From Neisseria uirgultaei (lineage in GTDB: Bacteria; Pseudomonadota; Gammaproteobacteria; Burkholderiales; Neisseriaceae): DNA of 64,000 nt. The stretch lies in NCBI RefSeq assembly GCF_962719845.1, contig NZ_CAUIYF010000004.1, positions 124,001 to 188,000 of the forward strand, written 5' to 3'. Numbering within the stretch: position 1 is the stretch's first letter; the number at the start of each line of letters is the position of its first letter. Shown here in pieces: positions 1-7,574 of this stretch. A model generated the notes under the pieces. It made no database searches. It was not told the DNA's origin and worked only from the letters and a program-made list of their open reading frames with translations. Made by a program: the position numbers and the translations under genes.

Positions 1-320
1 TCAAAATCAGCGTGAATGCGGTAGGCTACGTCCTTCAGTAGCATAGATGCACGCTGCTGGCGGTTGTCTTCAATATAGAACGAGCCGCTACGCTCACTCA
101 TCTTAATTCCCACTTCGTTGCGGCGGATATTTGTCCACTGAATCGGTTTGAGAATATCGATCTTCTGTATCCGCCATCGAATGGCGGGTTTCCACAAGAT
201 TGCCATTAGGATATTTCGTGCTGCTGATGGTGTAATTACGGGATAACTAACCCGTTCCACCTTAAGCTCAGGTCTGGTAAAGCACGCCAGCTCACCGCTA
301 ATTTCTAAAATGAAACTCAT
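1..320 (-). CDS. cas5: Cas5 (type I-C, Cas5c/Cas5d), N-terminal part
   Basis: The first 106 residues are present; the rest lies beyond the left window edge. In type I-C systems, which lack Cas6, Cas5 processes pre-crRNA and stays bound to the 5' handle in Cascade. The N-terminus (MSFILEISGELACFTRPELK, then VSYPVITPSAARNILMAILWKP) has the Cas5c pattern: a first beta strand, the F/T-x-P segment, then Y-P-x-x-TPSAA-x-x-I-L-x-x-I-x-WKP. ATG at 318-320 is preceded by GAGGAG at 326-331. It has its own promoter (353-381), so it is not simply read from cas3. The downstream order is expected to be cas8c-cas7-cas4-cas1-cas2 and the array, none of it visible here. Confidence 0.88.
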   Translation of the reverse strand, partial: MSFILEISGELACFTRPELKVERVSYPVITPSAARNILMAILWKPAIRWRIQKIDILKPIQWTNIRRNEVGIKMSERSGSFYIEDNRQQRASMLLKDVAYRIHADF

Positions 321-339
321 ATCGACTCCTCATTAATAA

Positions 340-358
340 TTCTATAAAGCCATATTAA
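340..358 (+). promoter_or_regulatory. Protospacer-like site with TTC PAM in the cas5 promoter
   Basis: On the plus strand, TTC (340-342) is followed by TATAAAGCCATATTAA (343-358). The sequence right after the CRISPR-like repeat at 469-501 is TATAATGCCATGTTAA (502-517). They agree at 14 of 16 positions, and the two mismatches are positions 6 and 12, which are flipped out and unread in Cascade R-loops. Beyond position 16 similarity stops. TTC is the usual type I-C PAM and is on the correct side. The site covers the -10 box and start of the cas5 promoter. Confidence 0.7.
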
Positions 359-381
359 GTAAATCATACTATTCATGTCAA
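353..381 (-). promoter_or_regulatory. Promoter of cas5 (start of the Cascade operon)
   Basis: On the minus strand, TTGACA (376-381) lies 17 nt from TTAATA (353-358), giving a predicted start near 346, about 26 nt before the cas5 ATG. The perfect -35 box and ideal spacing make this a convincing sigma-70 promoter. The -10 box is inside the segment that matches the guide of the neighbouring crRNA-like element. Confidence 0.72.
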
Positions 382-468
382 GTGTGATTCGCTTATTTTT
401 TCAATAAACTGTAAAATATACCTACGCTAAACCTCTTTCCATACAATTGATTAAATGGATTATTAGCG

Positions 469-501
469 GTCAGCCGCTTCTGGGCGGCTGTGTGTTGAAA
501 C
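469..501 (+). CRISPR. Solitary type I-C-like CRISPR repeat between cas5 and cas3
   Basis: This is a single 33-nt unit starting GTCAGCCGC and ending TGTGTTGAAAC. CAGCCGC (471-477) and GCGGCTG (484-490) form a perfect 7-bp stem with a 6-nt loop. The stem and the terminal TTGAAAC are characteristic of type I-C repeats. No second copy lies within repeat-spacer distance, so this is not an array. The true array repeat lies outside the window and cannot be compared. Confidence 0.75.
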
Positions 502-524
502 TATAATGCCATGTTAAAAATGGC

Positions 525-553
525 AAAATGCCCCTAAAAATAGGGGCATTTTT
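525..553 (+). terminator. Terminator of the crRNA-like RNA, probably shared with cas3
   Basis: AAAATGCCCCTA (525-536) pairs perfectly with TAGGGGCATTTT (541-552) across a 4-nt loop, with a T run on the plus strand. It also ends a few bases from the cas3 stop codon, so it can serve cas3 on the minus strand. Confidence 0.75.
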
Positions 554-3057
554 CATAAAACCGAATTTTCAGATAGCCAAGCCGTATCATCAAAATCCGC
601 ACCAAGCACGGCTTTGTAATAGCCCTTGTCCAACACCAGCAATCCCGCCCTGGAAAAAACGGCATGTGCAGGCAGCTTTTTGAGTTCGTGTTCATACACG
701 GTAATCGTGTAGCGTTGCAGCTTGCGGTAAACCCATTTGTGTTTGAGTGGATCGCTTTCTAAAAATTTGAACCAACTTTCAAACGGCTCGGGCAGCGGTG
801 GACTGTCAGTTTGCCCGAAGGAGTTGTCAGTCGGCTGAGGAAAGCGTTGTTTGTCCAAAACATCCTGCCATTCTGAAACTTCCACGCCGTTCAAATGTCG
901 TCTGAAAAAATCGTCCAACTCGTTTGCTTTGATAATTTGCGGAATGCCGTCTTCTTCCCAATGAGCCAATGGGATAAACGGCACAACGAGTGCCACGCCT
1001 TGGTTATCAATCAGGCGGAAACGTTCGGCTGCGGTGCGGAATTTGATTGCCAACGGATTTTCATTTGATGCTTCTGCCGTCAAAAGCGTTGCTATACCGT
1101 GTTTGTCCACATCACCTTTGCCGTTGAATCGGCGGAAATATTCGGCAAATGCCAACGGGGAAAGCGGGTCGTCAAGCAGCCCTGCTTTCAGCATCTCTTC
1201 GGTAATGTCCTGCCCCTGTTTCAGGCTGCCGCTGGGCGCGCCTTCTTCGGCACGGAATACGACTACTTCACCCAACTGCGGCAGTTTGCCTTCACGGTTG
1301 CACCGCCCCGCCGCCTGGGCAATGCTGTCCAGCCCTGCCATCGCCCGATAAACGCAAGGGAAATCCAAATCTACGCCGGCTTCAATCAACTGCGTGCTGA
1401 CCAGCCACAAGGGCTTGTGCAGGCTGCCTGCGCGATACAGTGCCAAATATCGGCGAACCAACGCAATCACTTCGCTTCGGTGTGTGGCGCACATATTGGC
1501 GGATAAATGTAGTTTGATTCCGTCAGAAGGCAGGGCGGTAAAGAGTTTTTGGGCGTGTTTTCGCGTATTGACTACCACCAAAACACACGGACGCGCGGCG
1601 ATTTCATCGGCAATTTCCTGCCAGCTTTGCGCTTCGTCGTTTGGCAGCGGCATTTTGATGCAGACGCGGCGCAGTTTTTCCGATAAGGCAATTTTGTCTG
1701 CCACAATCTCGCGCACATCCGGCAGGCCTTCCAAAATGGTGCGGCCGAATGCGTCGATATTTTTGCCAAGTTCAGGCTGAGTTGCCGTGCACAGCACAAA
1801 GGTAACGCCGTAATCGCGAACCAACACCCGCATCATGTCGGTAATCGGCTTTTGGAAATCGCGCGGAAGCTGCTGGGCTTCATCCAAAATCACCACGCTA
1901 TCGGCAATATTGTGAATCTTACGGCAACGGCTGGTTTTCGCCGCAAACAGGCTTTCAAACAGTTGCACGTTAGTGGTAACAACCAGCGGCGCGTCCCAAT
2001 TTTCCGTAGCAAGACGAGTTTTCGCTGTTTCCTTATCTTCTTTCACTTCTAAATTGCTGTGGTGTTCTAAAACCACATCATCGCCTAATGCTTTGCAGAA
2101 AACATTGGCGTTCTGCTCGATAATACTGGTGAAAGGAATAGCATAGATAATACGTTTTTTGCCAAATTTCAGTGCGTGTTTCAAAGCGAACCCCAAGCTC
2201 GCTAAAGTTTTACCGCCACCGGTCGGCACGGTTAAAGAAAACAAAGTGCAGTTCGTTTCTGCGGCAGAAAAACATTGCTGCAAAATGGCATGGCGTTCTT
2301 GGTTTAAAGATGAGTTTTTATCTGCTTTTTCTAAAAGTTGCGCCATATATTGCTCATATCTTCGGTGCAACTCATCCAAACCGAGAAATTTCGGGCGCAA
2401 TCCGGCAGCCAGCGCGGCATCTGCATCGGCGTAACCGTTCATAAAGGCTTCGGTATCCAAAAAATCGGCATCCACCAAGCAGGAAAAGAGAAAACGCAGC
2501 CAAATATGCAGCTCTTCCAGCTTTGCCCCGTCTTTCCAAAATGCAAAAAAATCCCGCTTCAGATCATCATCTGATAACGGGAAAAAATCTTCAGACAAAC
2601 CACTTTCCACCAAACCCGACAAAGATGCCGCCAACTCGTCATCCGCCTGTTGCAGACGGCGTTTCAGGCTGCCTTTGTCATACCAATCTGCCAGCCCGGC
2701 ATGATGCCCGGCAATCAAATACGCCAGCAAATGCCCAAAAAACGGATTGAGGTGATCTACTGCATATTTGGCACCGGCAGTGGAATGCGGAATTTTGCGC
2801 AACTTGGTAGATTCGACATCTTCCAAATGGGCATTTTCTTTTTCAAAACCGGATGCATTACGGATATATTTCTGAAAAGCTTCCTGAAATTTCCCCAAAT
2901 CGTGCAAAAGCCCCGCATATTCGGCAAACAACGCCCCGTAACGCCCTGCAAAACGCTTGGCGAGTTGGGCGACTTTTTGCAGGTGGTCTTGCAGGGGATG
3001 GGGATGCCAATTTCCTGATGCGTCTTGGCGGACATGGGCTATATAGTCGAAATTCAC
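553..3057 (-). CDS. cas3: Cas3 helicase-nuclease, type I-C
   Basis: Cas3 is the HD nuclease and superfamily 2 helicase that degrades DNA marked by Cascade. The N-terminal HD domain shows LLHDLGKFQEAFQKYI and LIAGHHAGLADWY. The helicase part shows TVPTGGGKTLASLGFALKHA (Walker A), VVILDEAQQLPRDF (DEAQ box in place of DEAH), LCTATQPELG, VSTQLIEAGVDLDFP and QAAGRCNREG (motif VI). Length is 834 aa, complete, with no frameshift. The chosen start is GTG at 3055-3057 with GGAG 7 nt upstream (3065-3068); an upstream ATG at 3105 would add 16 residues. All catalytic motifs are intact, so it is predicted active. It is separated from cas5 by 232 bp holding the crRNA-like element. Confidence 0.95.
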   Translation of the reverse strand: MNFDYIAHVRQDASGNWHPHPLQDHLQKVAQLAKRFAGRYGALFAEYAGLLHDLGKFQEAFQKYIRNASGFEKENAHLEDVESTKLRKIPHSTAGAKYAVDHLNPFFGHLLAYLIAGHHAGLADWYDKGSLKRRLQQADDELAASLSGLVESGLSEDFFPLSDDDLKRDFFAFWKDGAKLEELHIWLRFLFSCLVDADFLDTEAFMNGYADADAALAAGLRPKFLGLDELHRRYEQYMAQLLEKADKNSSLNQERHAILQQCFSAAETNCTLFSLTVPTGGGKTLASLGFALKHALKFGKKRIIYAIPFTSIIEQNANVFCKALGDDVVLEHHSNLEVKEDKETAKTRLATENWDAPLVVTTNVQLFESLFAAKTSRCRKIHNIADSVVILDEAQQLPRDFQKPITDMMRVLVRDYGVTFVLCTATQPELGKNIDAFGRTILEGLPDVREIVADKIALSEKLRRVCIKMPLPNDEAQSWQEIADEIAARPCVLVVVNTRKHAQKLFTALPSDGIKLHLSANMCATHRSEVIALVRRYLALYRAGSLHKPLWLVSTQLIEAGVDLDFPCVYRAMAGLDSIAQAAGRCNREGKLPQLGEVVVFRAEEGAPSGSLKQGQDITEEMLKAGLLDDPLSPLAFAEYFRRFNGKGDVDKHGIATLLTAEASNENPLAIKFRTAAERFRLIDNQGVALVVPFIPLAHWEEDGIPQIIKANELDDFFRRHLNGVEVSEWQDVLDKQRFPQPTDNSFGQTDSPPLPEPFESWFKFLESDPLKHKWVYRKLQRYTITVYEHELKKLPAHAVFSRAGLLVLDKGYYKAVLGADFDDTAWLSENSVL

Positions 3058-3152
3058 ATCGATTCTCCAAATTTGAAACGTGCAAAGCCTTAACGAACAA
3101 GCCATATAAATGGCTCGAAGTGTTGAAAAATCGAAAATCTGTGGAATGAGCT

Positions 3153-3183
3153 CGTCTGAAAGTCTTTGTCAGGCTTTCAGACG
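3153..3183. terminator. Inverted DUS-like hairpin between cas3 and pyrG
   Basis: CGTCTGAAAG (3153-3162) pairs with CTTTCAGACG (3174-3183); the right arm belongs to a full DUS. It lies just past the pyrG stop codon, but no clear T run follows on the minus strand, so terminator activity is inferred. Confidence 0.5.
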
Positions 3184-3210
3184 GCATTTTGATCATCAAG
3201 TAACGCTTTA

Positions 3211-4845
3211 TCAGGCTTTTTTATTGTTCAACGCGGCTTTGACAAACGCGGTGAACAAGGGATGCCCTTTGCGCGGGTTGGACGTGAATTCGGGATGGAA
3301 CTGACACGCGAAGAACCAAGGATGGTTCGGCAGTTCGATGGTTTCGACCAGGCGTTCGCGTCCTGCGGATACGCCGCCGATAACCAAACCGGCTTTTTCC
3401 AACTGAGGAACATAGTTGTTGTTAACTTCGTAGCGGTGGCGATGGCGTTCGCGGATATGTTCGCTGCCGTAGATTTTTGCGGCAAGGCTGCCCGGTTTGA
3501 GGTCAACTTCTTGCGCGCCCAAACGCATGGTGCCGCCCAAATCGGCGGATTCGTCGCGGGTTTCGACGCTTCCGTCGGCGGTTTGCCATTCGTCAATCAG
3601 GGCGACGACGGGGGCGGCGCATTTCAAGTCAAACTCAGTGGAATTCGCACCTTTCAAACCTGCCACGTCGCGAGCGTATTCAATCAGCGCAATCTGCATA
3701 CCGAGGCAGATGCCCAAGTATGGCACGTTGTTTTCGCGGGCATAGCGAACGGCGGCGATTTTGCCTTCCACGCCGCGCGAACCGAAACCGCCAGGGACAA
3801 GGATGGCGTCCATGTCTTTAAGCATGGAAACGTCGCCGTTGTTTTTCTCGATGTTTTCGCTGTCGACAAAGGTAATCTGTACGTCGGTTTCGGTGTGGAT
3901 GCCCGCGTGTTTCAAGGCTTCAATCAATGATTTGTAGGATTCGGTCAAATCGACGTATTTGCCGACCATCGCGATTTTGACGGTGTGTTTCGGATTTTTG
4001 ACGGCGTGGACAATTTTTTTCCACGCGGTCAAATCCGCCTGTTGCACGTTAAGCTGCAACTGCTCGGTAATGATGTTGTCGATGCCTTGGTCGTGCAGCA
4101 TTTCGGGGCATTCGTAGATGCTATCCACGTCGTAGCTGCCCACAATCGCGCGCTCTTCCACGTTGCAGAACAAGGCGATTTTGCGGCGTTCGTCCGCAGG
4201 CATTGTCCTGTCCATACGGCAAATCAGGATGTCGGGTTGCAAACCGATGCTCAACATTTCTTTAACGGTGTGCTGGGTCGGCTTGGTTTTGATTTCGCCT
4301 GCGGCGGCGATGTAGGGGACGTAGCTCAAGTGGGCAAACAAGGTGTTGTTGCGTCCCAACTGGCTTCGCATCTGGCGGATGGCTTCCAAAAACGGCAGCG
4401 ATTCGATGTCGCCGACCGTGCCGCCGATTTCGACAATCGCCACATCGTAACCTGCCGCGCCTTCATGGATGCGTCGTTTGATTTCGTCGGTAATGTGCGG
4501 AATGACTTGAACCGTGCCGCCCAAATAGTCGCCCCGTCGTTCTTTGGCGATGACGTTTTCGTACACCTGCCCCGTGCTGAAGCTGTTGCGGCGGGTCATC
4601 GTGGAATCGATGAAGCGTTCGTAGTGTCCCAAGTCGAGGTCGGTTTCCGCGCCGTCGTCGGTTACGAACACTTCGCCGTGTTGGAACGGGCTCATCGTGC
4701 CGGGATCGACGTTGATATAAGGATCGAGCTTGAGCATGGTAACGTTCAAGCCGCGCGATTCGAGGATGGCGGCAATAGAAGCGGCGGCGATACCTTTACC
4801 CAGTGAGGAGACAACGCCGCCGGTTACGAAAATGAATTTGGTCAT
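3211..4845 (-). CDS. pyrG: CTP synthase
   Basis: It converts UTP, ATP and glutamine to CTP, the last step of pyrimidine nucleotide synthesis in the cytosol. The 544-aa protein begins with the amidoligase domain (FVTGGVVSSLGKGIAAASIA; KLDPYINVDPGTMSPFQHG; HGEVFVTDDGAETDLDLGHY). The C-terminal class I glutamine amidotransferase domain has GGFGSRGVEGK, the nucleophile in YLGICLGMQIA near residue 380 and the catalytic His/Glu in FHPEFTSNP near 515. Length matches the E. coli enzyme. It is upstream of cas3 on the same strand, with a DUS-like hairpin between them. Confidence 0.97.
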   Translation of the reverse strand: MTKFIFVTGGVVSSLGKGIAAASIAAILESRGLNVTMLKLDPYINVDPGTMSPFQHGEVFVTDDGAETDLDLGHYERFIDSTMTRRNSFSTGQVYENVIAKERRGDYLGGTVQVIPHITDEIKRRIHEGAAGYDVAIVEIGGTVGDIESLPFLEAIRQMRSQLGRNNTLFAHLSYVPYIAAAGEIKTKPTQHTVKEMLSIGLQPDILICRMDRTMPADERRKIALFCNVEERAIVGSYDVDSIYECPEMLHDQGIDNIITEQLQLNVQQADLTAWKKIVHAVKNPKHTVKIAMVGKYVDLTESYKSLIEALKHAGIHTETDVQITFVDSENIEKNNGDVSMLKDMDAILVPGGFGSRGVEGKIAAVRYARENNVPYLGICLGMQIALIEYARDVAGLKGANSTEFDLKCAAPVVALIDEWQTADGSVETRDESADLGGTMRLGAQEVDLKPGSLAAKIYGSEHIRERHRHRYEVNNNYVPQLEKAGLVIGGVSAGRERLVETIELPNHPWFFACQFHPEFTSNPRKGHPLFTAFVKAALNNKKA

Positions 4846-4909
4846 GATGGAATACCCATGTTGGAATGCGTGATTTTAACGTGAAGCGCGCGGTTCTGGC
4901 AAACAGGCG

Positions 4910-4950
4910 GATGCCGTCTGAACGGTGGACGGCTGTTTTCAGACGGCATC
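4910..4950. terminator. Inverted DUS pair downstream of fadD
   Basis: GATGCCGTCTGAA and TTCAGACGGCATC face each other around a 15-nt loop between the fadD stop and the pyrG start. This is the common neisserial use of paired DUS as a hairpin; the minus strand lacks a strong T run. Confidence 0.5.
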
Positions 4951-4956
4951 TTTTCT

Positions 4957-6627
4957 TTATTTCCCGGTACTTTGGCGCAACTCGCGGCGCAGGATTTTGC
5001 CGACGTTGGACTTGGGCAACTCGTCGCGGAATTCGATATTTTTCGGAACTTTATATGCGGTTAATTCGGTGCGGCAAAAGGCGATAAGTTCTTCTTTGGT
5101 CAATGACGGGTCTTTTTTGACGACGAATACTTTGAGTGCCTCGCCGGTTTTTTCGTCGGGTACGCCGATACAGGCGACTTCCATGACTTTGCCGTGATGC
5201 GCGATGACTTCCTCGATTTCGTTCGGATAAACATTGAATCCGGAAACAACGACGAGGTCTTTCTTACGATCGACCAGCTTCAACCAGCCTTTTTCGTCCA
5301 TCACGGCAATATCACCGGTTTCCAAGAAACCGCGCGCGTCTATGGCTTTAGCGGTTTCTTCGGGGCGGTTCCAGTAGCCTTGCATCACTTGAGGGCCTTT
5401 TACCCACAATTCGCCCGGCTGTCCGACGGGGACTTCTTTGCCGTTTGCGTCGCGCAATTCCACTTCGGTGGACGAGACGGGCAAACCGATGCTGCCGCTG
5501 TATGATTCGATGTTTAAGGGGTTGCAGCACACGCCGGGGCTGGCTTCGGTCAGACCGTAGGCTTCGACAATAGGCGTGCCGGTGATTTTTTTCCATTTTT
5601 CGGCAACGGCTTTTTGGGTCGCCATACCGCCGCCCAAAGTCAGCCGCAATTCTGAAAAATCGACTTCAGCAAAATCAGGACGGTTAACCATCGCGTTAAA
5701 CAGTGTGTTTACGCCGATAAATACATTAACCCGCTGTTTTTTCAGTTCGCCGATAAAGCCTTTCATATCGCGCGGGTTGGTAATCAGGATGATTTTTGAG
5801 CCGGCATTGGCAAAAATCATCAGATTCACGGTTAAGGCAAAAATATGGTACAGCGGCAAGGCGGCGATAACGGTTTCTTTGCCCTCGCGCAACTGGTTTT
5901 TAATCCATTCTTTTGCCTGAAGCATATTGGCGCAGATGTTGCCGTGGCTCAGCACTGCGCCTTTGGCAACACCTGTCGTGCCGCCCGTGTATTGCAACAG
6001 CGCGGTATCTTCGCGGTTTAATGCGACAGGTTGGAAAACGTGCTTCGCCCCCTCTTTCAATGCCGTCTGAAAGGAAACGGTTTCCCGAATACGGTATTCG
6101 GGAACCATTTTCTTGATTTTTCGGATGATGAAATTGATCAGCGAACCTTTAAGCAGCCCGAACATTTCGCCGACGGAGGCGACGATGACGTGTTTGATCT
6201 GCGTGCGCGGCAGCACCAGCTCCAGCGTGTTGGCAAAATTTTCCAAAACGATGATGGCGGTCGCGCCGCTGTCTTTCAACTGATGCTCCAACTCGCGCGG
6301 CGTATAAAGCGGATTGGTGTTCACCGCCACCAAACCTGCCTGCAAAATGCCGAAAAGGGCAATCGGGTATTGCAATACGTTCGGCATCATAATGGCAACA
6401 CGCTCGCCGCGCGGCAGCTTCAGGATGTTTTGCAGATAAGAGGCGAAATCGGTCGCCAGTTTGCCGGTTTCGGCATAAGTGAGCGTTTTGCCCATATTTT
6501 GAAAAGCGGGCAGCCTGGCAAATTTTTCCACGCTTTGGCGGAATACATCGCTGATGGAATTGTATTGCGTAATGTCGATTTCGGCATTCACGCCCTGTTC
6601 ATAACTGTCTAACCAGATTTTTTCCAT
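4957..6627 (-). CDS. fadD: Long-chain fatty acid-CoA ligase
   Basis: It activates fatty acids to acyl-CoA through an acyl-AMP intermediate at the inner face of the membrane. The ANL-superfamily motifs are all present: YTGGTTGVAKGAVLSH (P-loop-like), VEAYGLTEASPGV, the hinge region GWLKLVDRKKDLVVVSGFN, and the catalytic lysine near the C-terminus in PKSNVGKILRREL. I chose the ATG at 6627 (MEKIWLDSYEQGV), which aligns with E. coli FadD; an in-frame ATG at 6666 would add 13 residues. The protein is 556 aa from this start. Confidence 0.92.
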   Translation of the reverse strand: MEKIWLDSYEQGVNAEIDITQYNSISDVFRQSVEKFARLPAFQNMGKTLTYAETGKLATDFASYLQNILKLPRGERVAIMMPNVLQYPIALFGILQAGLVAVNTNPLYTPRELEHQLKDSGATAIIVLENFANTLELVLPRTQIKHVIVASVGEMFGLLKGSLINFIIRKIKKMVPEYRIRETVSFQTALKEGAKHVFQPVALNREDTALLQYTGGTTGVAKGAVLSHGNICANMLQAKEWIKNQLREGKETVIAALPLYHIFALTVNLMIFANAGSKIILITNPRDMKGFIGELKKQRVNVFIGVNTLFNAMVNRPDFAEVDFSELRLTLGGGMATQKAVAEKWKKITGTPIVEAYGLTEASPGVCCNPLNIESYSGSIGLPVSSTEVELRDANGKEVPVGQPGELWVKGPQVMQGYWNRPEETAKAIDARGFLETGDIAVMDEKGWLKLVDRKKDLVVVSGFNVYPNEIEEVIAHHGKVMEVACIGVPDEKTGEALKVFVVKKDPSLTKEELIAFCRTELTAYKVPKNIEFRDELPKSNVGKILRRELRQSTGK

Positions 6628-6678
6628 AGGTATCAGTCTTTCAATAGTTTCATTTTCCAGCGACATAGGCCGTTGCCC

Positions 6679-7167
6679 CTATAAATACTGAGATGGCAAA
6701 GGAAATATGCCTTCACTTTCTGGATAATTTTCCACATTACTAGACAGCCAGAGTTCAAAGATTTTGTAATCGTCAAAGAAACCAAATATATACCCTCGCT
6801 TTAGTAAGTCTATATAATCTTTTTGAGAAACTACCAAAGGATTTCCGTTTCTCATTACTCTTGATTGTCTAATAAAAAGTTCTTTATTGTATGATAAGAA
6901 AATCGCTAAATCTGGATATATTATATTTTCTTTCTCTAAATCAACTTGCCCTATCAGTTTCCAAATCTTCTTTCTTATGGCTGTTTCTATACAGGATTTA
7001 TAAGTCTTAAACCCAACAGAAAGAAGCTCATCCATATTGGCTGTCTTTTCCGAGAGATAATCAAAAATACCAAACTCGTATTGCCTCACCCTACATATGT
7101 AAGCAAATTTCCCATTTGGGAGCGAGATTTCATAGATTTTTCCGTATTTTTTTACACCCTTATCCAT
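6679..7167 (-). CDS. Immunity protein, Imm26-like
   Basis: A 162-aa acidic/aromatic protein beginning MDKGVKKYGKIYEISLPNGK, then FAYICRVRQYEFGIFDYLSE. The early KYG-x-IY-x-I-PLPNGK-FAY pattern resembles Imm26-type immunity proteins of polymorphic toxin systems. Its start overlaps the end of the upstream toxin remnant by 8 nt, as expected for a translationally coupled toxin-immunity pair. It is much richer in A+T than its neighbours, which suggests acquisition by transfer. The frame is intact although the toxin partner is broken, so it may persist as orphan immunity. The family call rests on pattern memory. Confidence 0.6.
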   Translation of the reverse strand: MDKGVKKYGKIYEISLPNGKFAYICRVRQYEFGIFDYLSEKTANMDELLSVGFKTYKSCIETAIRKKIWKLIGQVDLEKENIIYPDLAIFLSYNKELFIRQSRVMRNGNPLVVSQKDYIDLLKRGYIFGFFDDYKIFELWLSSNVENYPESEGIFPLPSQYL

Positions 7168-7516
7168 ATTGATTATTTTTAATGTGATTTATTTGATAAA
7201 TTATCATCGAGTAGTCCCGTTTCGATCTCTTCGCTTGTTTGAGTTTCCCAATTCTCAATATGATGCTTCTGTTTTTTCGGTGATGCCCTCTTTTCCTTTT
7301 AGATAAAATTTGACGCACTGACATCTCATCAGCCCCACTCGTTCTACCAGTGTAGATTTTTCCTGTAGGATTCCCAGTTGCATCGAGTTCTGGTGCTTGA
7401 TAAACAATATATTTAACCAACCCCTAGATGTCTAGCTCTCGAGCCCAAACACACCGTCCTTCCTCGTCATACGCCTCTATGGGCGTGCCGAGGTAGTCAG
7501 AAATGATGGAGTAGCG
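7160..7516 (-). pseudogene. Rhs C-terminal tip: RHS core remnant plus GIY-YIG-like toxin domain, with in-frame stop
   Basis: From 7516 downward the minus strand reads RYSIISDYLGTPIEAYDEEG then RCVWARELDI, the typical end of the RHS core (DxxGTPxE...G...W). A TAG (7424-7426) interrupts it where RHS cores usually have Tyr before Gly. The same frame then continues GLVKYIVYQAPELDATGNPT, followed by GKIYTGRTSGADEMSVRQIL and KRKRGHHRKN. IYTGRTSG plus R...GHH resembles the GIY-YIG/URI nuclease tips of polymorphic toxins. The usual later RG-x-EQ segment is not evident, so the domain may also be damaged. A TGA at 7517-7519 closes the frame upstream; the rest of the Rhs gene is missing. Confidence 0.65.
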
Positions 7517-7539
7517 TCAAAGTGGAATTGAGCGGAACA

Positions 7540-7570
7540 ATGCCGTCTGAAAACCGTTTCAGACGACATA
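7540..7570. terminator. DUS hairpin downstream of mnmA
   Basis: A DUS (TGCCGTCTGAAA) faces a near-perfect copy (TTTCAGACGACA) directly after the mnmA stop. It separates mnmA from the Rhs remnant. Confidence 0.5.
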
Positions 7571-7574
7571 AGTT

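Larger units (their letters stand above)
469..553 (+). ncRNA. Candidate crRNA-like regulatory RNA (CreR type): repeat, guide, terminator
   Basis: On the plus strand, the CRISPR-like repeat (469-501) is followed by a guide-like segment (502-524) and directly by a perfect 12-bp hairpin with a T run (525-553). The unit reads as a one-guide crRNA whose 3' end is made by a terminator rather than a second repeat. The guide matches the cas5 promoter behind a TTC PAM. I infer that Cascade loaded with this RNA binds the cas5 promoter without full R-loop formation, hence without Cas3 cutting, and represses the operon. The promoter is uncertain: TAAAAT at 412-417 is a possible -10 box with a weak -35. 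Confidence 0.6.

Noticed and set aside
3262..4806. Long plus-strand frames through pyrG and similar long antisense frames in mnmA, glnS, acnB, alaS and parC
   Set aside because: They are mirror frames produced by codon bias in well-supported genes on the other strand.
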